The notes under the pieces: model-generated
What the model was told of the DNA's origin: nothing
What the model saw: only the letters and a program-made list of their open reading frames with translations
Databases searched by the model: none
Part shown: in pieces, positions 9,001 to 9,407 of the stretch
How the letters are laid out: each line of letters begins with the position of its first letter
How positions within the stretch are numbered: position 1 is the stretch's first letter
From: a bacterium
Lineage (GTDB): Bacteria > CG03
Direction of reading: 5' to 3'
Length of the DNA: 9,407 bases
Assembly (NCBI GenBank): GCA_013791675.1
Contig: VMTI01000106.1
Span: 1 to 9,407 of the forward strand
Program-made: the position numbers and the translations under genes

Positions 9001-9249
9001 CTCGTCAAAAGTATCCCAGCCGCTGTTGGTCAAATTAGTATCAATGCTCGTCAAAGTGTTATATGTTCTCGCAAGCCCTTTCGCAGGCATAAGCGCAAGA
9101 AAAATAAATGTTATCAGCGCGCCTGTAACCAGATGCTTCAGCGACCTGAAAAGATATCTGAAGCCGAGAGCAAAATGGACGAGCCCCGCTCTGAAGTCGG
9201 CGGACGCCGCCTCAAACTGCCTCGTTCTGCTTTCGGTTAATTTATTCAT
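91..9249 (-). CDS. Giant exported multidomain protein (DOMON/CBM9-like, lamin-tail, Fn3 and beta-propeller modules), 3,052 aa
   Basis: One uninterrupted frame. I chose the ATG at 9249 (MNKLTESR) because AAGGG lies five bases upstream; the GTG at 9300 has no ribosome site and lies under a divergent promoter. Residues 1-60 form a long signal sequence: a basic 39-residue lead, a hydrophobic core (LVTGALITFIFLAL) and a likely cut after AKGLA. Approximate modules: 61-295 DOMON/CBM9-like sandwich (YVTWDSGKIYIGL, ILVYFDMD); 300-470 lamin-tail domain (VVISEVFYN, DWVELYN, ISLNNWKM, SIERID); 485-618 Ig-like; 623-1083 two tandem Fn3-type repeats; 1084-1342 second DOMON/CBM9-like domain opening RGIDGDASDW; 1345-1575 two Fn3; 1576-1985 propeller; 1995-2235 two Fn3; 2240-2656 propeller; 2666-2900 two Fn3; 2904-3052 C-terminal sandwich (YNFGEVNLSGS, TVTNTGNVDEDYS). 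I see no catalytic motif, LPXTG, PEP-CTERM or SLH anchor. An extracellular adhesive or ligand-binding role is inference; domain names come from recognised patterns, not a search. Confidence 0.95.
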   Translation of the reverse strand: MNKLTESRTRQFEAASADFRAGLVHFALGFRYLFRSLKHLVTGALITFIFLALMPAKGLARTYNTLTSIDTNLTNSGWDTFDECVATQTVTTDWGVSASTNLYVTWDSGKIYIGLHAGLKSTDEILVYFDMDYQAANSTGAASLSELVDNSGSIDNTASYCGVAWTDADFKPDFCIGWSADTGDNVEGVRGWVGSGENTKFSGTSFGNFGWYTPYSISNDGANTGDFEVVLCSTKVWTTAPANAKIALLVVIANDGSLSNQFLPSGTSGSDLTPYVVQVTNSAGELLNKRNPARDLPGRNSVVISEVFYNDNLTTDIDDWVELYNAANYSISLNNWKMRAWDEAMTTVYDMKLPNVSISSGTWLLVHPKAGTDRTNYWGIKEVYKGSNEDWFGTGAGTCELYDSSYTITAKTIVDFFVWDYDGTLAAVDVDSCAVTANIWVDGTFFDGGTASTNQSIERIDNSSETYKHPSPISAFDDDVAPCASEGVDNNGGDSPTAAKILGVVTTTSDFATNTTEVTEGTTLYFKINMDGTQDNGSYQQTVICKATSTSDQTGIFVTARENGINSNDYQGLIKLTLTSPSTSAMDALWAPAGDMITVRTLVNAVYYDTVTVVAGANNAPDAPTKFGQYSEAWTAINWGAWTNYQVMRASFTLTDPDTDDKLQFNIQISSHSDYSFCYINSTAPATAVLDEGTTNFLTTRAVALIPEGTWYWRVKATDDDGATGAYASSDTANDYHFRVDVSTPNNVGCSKPANNSFDLETSTTLVALIAVDKLSGVYQYELEVSTTSAFNGTGDKTSGWQAGLTYAPGGLLQDTTYYWRVRAKDNVGNVSAWCGDADTAGYWKFITINDPPNAPTKFGQYLENWTPLTWESWTNQQVIRASFTVTDPDSSELLQYNIQFSTYSNFSFCYINSTAPATATLAEGTTNFLTTRAVALIPEGTWYWRVMATDDGGLSSAYASSNTANGYHLRIDVTASTNVGCSAPANNDVCISVKTSLTARTAADSLSGVYQYQFCISTATTFNGTSDETSAWQSGLSWTQGTQLSNNATYYWRVRAQDNAENISNWCGAADTVGYYKFITELRGIDGDASDWTGSPTTIDNTSQISGVEWIWRDKSLEERQDGDHDSDVDLREVRVCADSNAIYFLVKFADMTDTQYPYVAVGIDTNTTSSGMNWVADEATVSMGDEYGRYDDKNHFPEQNIIVHYTDATYLVQIEKATGTFAGNWHAPATYGGGACNFSVTNDAAEFKIARSDLGLGGNKTARFTVSLYDNFAGWANSVNTTIGFATCDALDSMSIARLSTVSSIYNDNNGSMGSWDEEISDTDIDFWAEVRIAADGTVSNNAPDVEASAPSPADNGKYSTDTKPPLSWTPGSDSDSGDYVTSYMIEFATHTDLGSDLSQAGEYGYRVNIASTPSPSWTIPNDLKNDLTYYWRVYSRDACGALSSSPSVWAVKVDSIPPAAVTDIDAVTGSSPGDIDLTWTSPGDNGLSDSISGGQFLIKYSSKSTDGWGDMTNSHYIAANVSAGEIYSKTMTGLTEGVTYYFYIETADEIPNWSALSNKTTAYAYVNPLPSAEAQMVYYSSSTVSANQQFPSFRNWAGTAWSGEYSAKGVTSSASGWHVLKKAPSRDEWILGVQDAVGHLNVQIYNNTTKTWGNIKELSTYGSYTDKRRFDIAYKQQTGDAVIVYNIALGNAVQMMKWDGSSYSSEYTLNLSTRGSGTPNWIRLEAKPSSDLMLLGIQDSVLDISFQVLDDTTPVSGSGIVAEWETEGTLARCFDIAWEQITGRGMVVWAGAGADNYYRIWDGSSWAAQTAVGMGALAISVSNGYWIRLAACPGSKNILLGTVESSTLDLDAAVWNGTSWGSAVELNVNLPDDDGQYYDLAWESSSGDGIAVYTVNTCTAAYRTFTAGSWNTQALATPIPDGAYVRWVRLAPDDDSDAVMLVHSDTHSAVNVQKWDGSTWGTITEVENNASLNYQCFDAAYPLKITVPDITAPAAISDLTALAEGSNLGGRIKLKWTAPGDDGASGDNSGGQYLVKYSTKYIGPVDFYASWVSTWGTFTPAATPGAETLKILTGFLEGTTYFFAVRTKDNSDNWSVWPGTAANINSLSWSLPTSSAPAAITSLSALTGSSAGAINLTWTSPGDDGTTGTISLGEFRIKYSSRTDAADKGGWNYISNYVSSSCANIYLSQTYTKTIAGLLEGVTYYFRIWTADEQPNWSAISNAATAWAYITPPPATVEGMLVYYSSATSPAPQQIPKYRYWDGSAWAGELSAVDVGGIVTPPKVVRMNPAGDEALMVTVEKTGTVFRLYVSTYTPSGGWGTKGVIELDVGITTKRVFDAAYEQTSGEALIVYRDHGDSDGIYFVTWDGTSISAVNGPDAVGDKVGGIQWMRLEAKPGSDEITLVYSDDSGNIYAAVWNGSAFGNSQNLLTGRATANAAQPFDIAYAQSAGVAFVVWVDTATTKPKYKTWDGSSWSAAAETSHNHSAVGDARWIKAAANPKNNEIMIGTFDNSTDINAEVFSSTSNVWMNGTEFDGTAGGGLTARAVAVSFEKTSGEGLIVWADIGVTAGATPAGKTYINGVWATQNGSQNPINAQIKWIQLAPDDASDDIFLITLDTANYVYSQRWNGAAWDTLTEISNNSDGANESASMNFPKTTAPADSIAPAAVTSFTASTTSVAGRINLSWINAGDDYRIGRFASGSKFRIQYATYTAMAWGSEATYNVEIATSAISAQSVSAYSTSGLIFETTYYFRIWTGDEITNWSPISVGATAYCRVAPAAITTLSALAIDDGDIQLSWIAPGDDGTNGSITGGQWKIRYSTISTVDWTTASAGWTDEYDKYEFLIDTSCAALSEHAKTISGLHGGVTYYFRIWTRDEATGINAPGNWSGISNGSTACVVSIIGISVSTNTYNFGEVNLSGSSVTASGITVTNTGNVDEDYSMRVSSITLFDSSPSVWKSTDTTVGYNRFILYGLFHGARPESGYFVVQDTVTAVNQTSGDERYTYDGSQKGATVPKQEERTLWLRLDMPTSVYTSKQEKITVTITAGESP
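1282..2532 (-). repeat. Beta-propeller-like block 2 (residues about 2240-2656)
   Basis: This is a paralogue of block 1 with the same A/B alternation. It opens MLVYYSSAT then RYWDGSAWAGELS, matching the opening of block 1 strand for strand. B landmarks are FDAAYEQTSGEALIVY at 2340, FDIAYAQSAGVAFVVW at 2444, VAVSFEKTSGEGLIVW at 2549, and a degraded closing strand (ASMNFP) at 2651. Spacing is 104, 105 and 102. Each landmark sits 667-668 residues after its counterpart in block 1. The A units include WMRLEAKPGSDEI, WIKAAANPKNNEI and WIQLAPDDASDDI. The third and fourth B units have drifted furthest. Confidence 0.75.
3295..4524 (-). repeat. Beta-propeller-like block 1 (residues about 1576-1985)
   Basis: The segment is built from two alternating units of about 50 residues. 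Unit A follows the pattern WIRL-x-A-x-P-x-S-D, then a hydrophobic strand LLG, then xVWNGTSWG. Unit B follows FDIAY-x-Q-x-T-G-D-A-V-I-V-Y, then xxKWDGSSW. The B landmark falls at residues 1673, 1777, 1881 and 1980, a spacing of 104, 104 and 99. The last B unit stops after its first strand (FDAAYP), while the segment opens with the remainder of a B unit (MVYYSSS then NWAGTAWSGEYS). Together they would complete one blade, which is how beta-propellers close. Eight blades is my inference from the count. Confidence 0.75.
6001..6687 (-). repeat. Tandem 232-residue Fn3-type repeat, copy 2 (residues 855-1083)
   Basis: This second copy directly follows copy 1 and begins APTKFGQYLENW. It keeps the landmarks in order: RASFTVTDPD, FCYINSTAPATA, EGTTNFLTTRAVALIPEG, WYWRV, VGCSAPANN, SGVYQYQF, TYYWRVRAQDN and NWCGAAD. 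It ends GYYKFIT just before the second DOMON/CBM9-like domain. It is three residues shorter than copy 1 and carries two cysteines that copy 1 lacks, in NDVCISV and YQFCIST. The 53-base exact match at 6410-6462 lies in its first sandwich unit. Confidence 0.93.
6688..7383 (-). repeat. Tandem 232-residue Fn3-type repeat, copy 1 (residues 623-854)
   Basis: This is the first of two adjacent in-frame copies, each beginning APTKFGQY. A copy holds two beta-sandwich units. The first runs from RASFTLTDPD to EGTWYWRV; the second runs from VGCSKPANN through GVYQYELEVS and TTYYWRVRAKDN to GYWKFIT. The period is exactly 696 bases over the first half. A 53-base stretch (7106-7158) is identical to 6410-6462 in copy 2, including third codon positions, and encodes LTTRAVALIPEGTWYWRV in both. 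Cys750 (VGCS) and Cys835 (WCGD) recur at matching places in copy 2. Confidence 0.93.
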
Positions 9250-9254
9250 TTTTT

Positions 9255-9259
9255 CCCTT
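9255..9259 (-). promoter_or_regulatory. Weak ribosome binding site of the giant gene
   Basis: On the minus strand AAGGG is followed by five A bases and then the ATG at 9249. This purine run is what favours the ATG over the in-frame GTG at 9300, which has no such sequence before it. It is only a partial Shine-Dalgarno match. Confidence 0.5.
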
Positions 9260-9280
9260 GACCCGTGAAATATACGGGTC
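9260..9280. promoter_or_regulatory. Inverted repeat next to the ribosome site (possible operator or leader hairpin)
   Basis: GACCCGT (9260-9266) and ACGGGTC (9274-9280) are perfect 7-base inverted arms around a 7-base AT-rich spacer. The repeat directly abuts the AAGGG ribosome site of the giant gene and lies 13 bases from the -35 box of the divergent promoter. In RNA it would form a short stem that could limit ribosome access; in DNA it could be a binding site for a dimeric regulator. No T-run follows on either strand, so it is not an intrinsic terminator. Confidence 0.45.
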
Positions 9281-9293
9281 TTGTAACTACTAC

Positions 9294-9323
9294 TTGACAC
9301 AACATTTCATTATTCACTACAAT
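9294..9323 (+). promoter_or_regulatory. Sigma-70-type promoter pointing right
   Basis: A perfect TTGACA at 9294-9299 is separated by 18 bases from TACAAT at 9318-9323, which matches TATAAT at five of six positions. The expected start point near 9330 would leave a leader of about a dozen bases before the ATG at 9343, and that leader contains a strong Shine-Dalgarno. Promoter, ribosome site and start codon are all correctly ordered on the plus strand, divergent from the giant gene. Confidence 0.75.
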
Positions 9324-9331
9324 ACCCGCGT

Positions 9332-9338
9332 AGGAGGG
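9332..9338 (+). promoter_or_regulatory. Strong Shine-Dalgarno for the ATG at 9343
   Basis: AGGAGGG is a near-perfect anti-16S match. Four T bases separate it from ATG at 9343-9345, a slightly short but workable spacing. It is far stronger than the site in front of the giant gene. Confidence 0.75.
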
Positions 9339-9342
9339 TTTT

Positions 9343-9393
9343 ATGGCATATGCAAACACATTAAAGGTTTTTGAAGTACGGAGTTTACACTGA
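9343..9393 (+). CDS. Short 16-residue frame behind a strong promoter (leader peptide, or broken gene start)
   Basis: The frame reads MAYANTLKVFEVRSLH and stops at TGA 9391-9393. On length alone it would not be called a gene; it is listed because a near-consensus promoter and Shine-Dalgarno precede its ATG. The window ends 14 bases later, after the motif GAGCGAAGCGAATG, so the real cargo is out of view. It could be a leader peptide, a gene start ruined by a frameshift (another frame reads LKYGVYTERSEC to the edge), or a decoy ahead of a start at 9403. No family can be named. Confidence 0.35.
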   Translation: MAYANTLKVFEVRSLH

Positions 9394-9407
9394 GCGAAGC
9401 GAATGTG

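Noticed and set aside
9260..9280. Inverted repeat as a rho-independent terminator
   Set aside because: Neither strand has a T-run after the stem, and the spacer and stem are typical of an operator or weak hairpin.
9250..9300. GTG at 9300 as the true start, adding 17 residues to the giant protein
   Set aside because: It has no Shine-Dalgarno, the extra residues (MSSSSYKTRIFHGSREK) cross the inverted repeat and overlap the opposed promoter, and ATG 9249 has AAGGG at a good distance.
9269..9300. A minus-strand promoter using TATATT in the palindrome spacer as -10
   Set aside because: TATATT (9269-9274) matches at five of six positions, but no acceptable -35 lies 16-18 bases upstream; the best candidate, GTCAAG, is a poor match.

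Overview
The window is almost entirely one reading frame on the minus strand. It encodes an intact, very large exported protein of 3,052 residues (91-9249). Behind a long signal sequence the protein is a mosaic of extracellular beta-sandwich and beta-propeller modules. In order these are: a DOMON/CBM9-like sandwich, a lamin-tail domain, an Ig-like stretch, two tandem 232-residue Fn3-type repeats, a second DOMON/CBM9-like domain, two copies of an [Fn3-Fn3-propeller] block of about 667 residues, a final Fn3 pair, and a C-terminal sandwich. There is no frameshift or internal stop, and no transposase, RNA gene or CRISPR array is visible.

The left edge (1-94) holds the start of a second minus-strand gene. 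It overlaps the giant gene by the four bases ATGA and begins with a basic stretch followed by a hydrophobic one. The two genes therefore form a translationally coupled pair, both probably exported. The right edge (9250-9407) is a compact divergent control region. It carries a weak ribosome site for the giant gene, a 7-bp inverted repeat just upstream of that site, and, facing the other way, a near-consensus sigma-70 promoter with a strong Shine-Dalgarno and an ATG. The frame from that ATG closes after 16 codons, so what this promoter drives lies beyond the window or is a leader peptide.

The organism cannot be fixed from the sequence. Base composition is roughly balanced. Huge secreted proteins made of Fn3 domains with a W-(T/I)-(S/A)-P-G-D-D-G strand, lamin-tail domains and DOMON-like sandwiches are, from memory, common in uncultivated Gram-negative-type lineages such as Elusimicrobiota and Omnitrophota. 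That placement is a low-confidence inference. The protein shows no recognisable enzyme active site, so a structural, adhesive or ligand-binding role at or outside the cell surface is the most that can be inferred.
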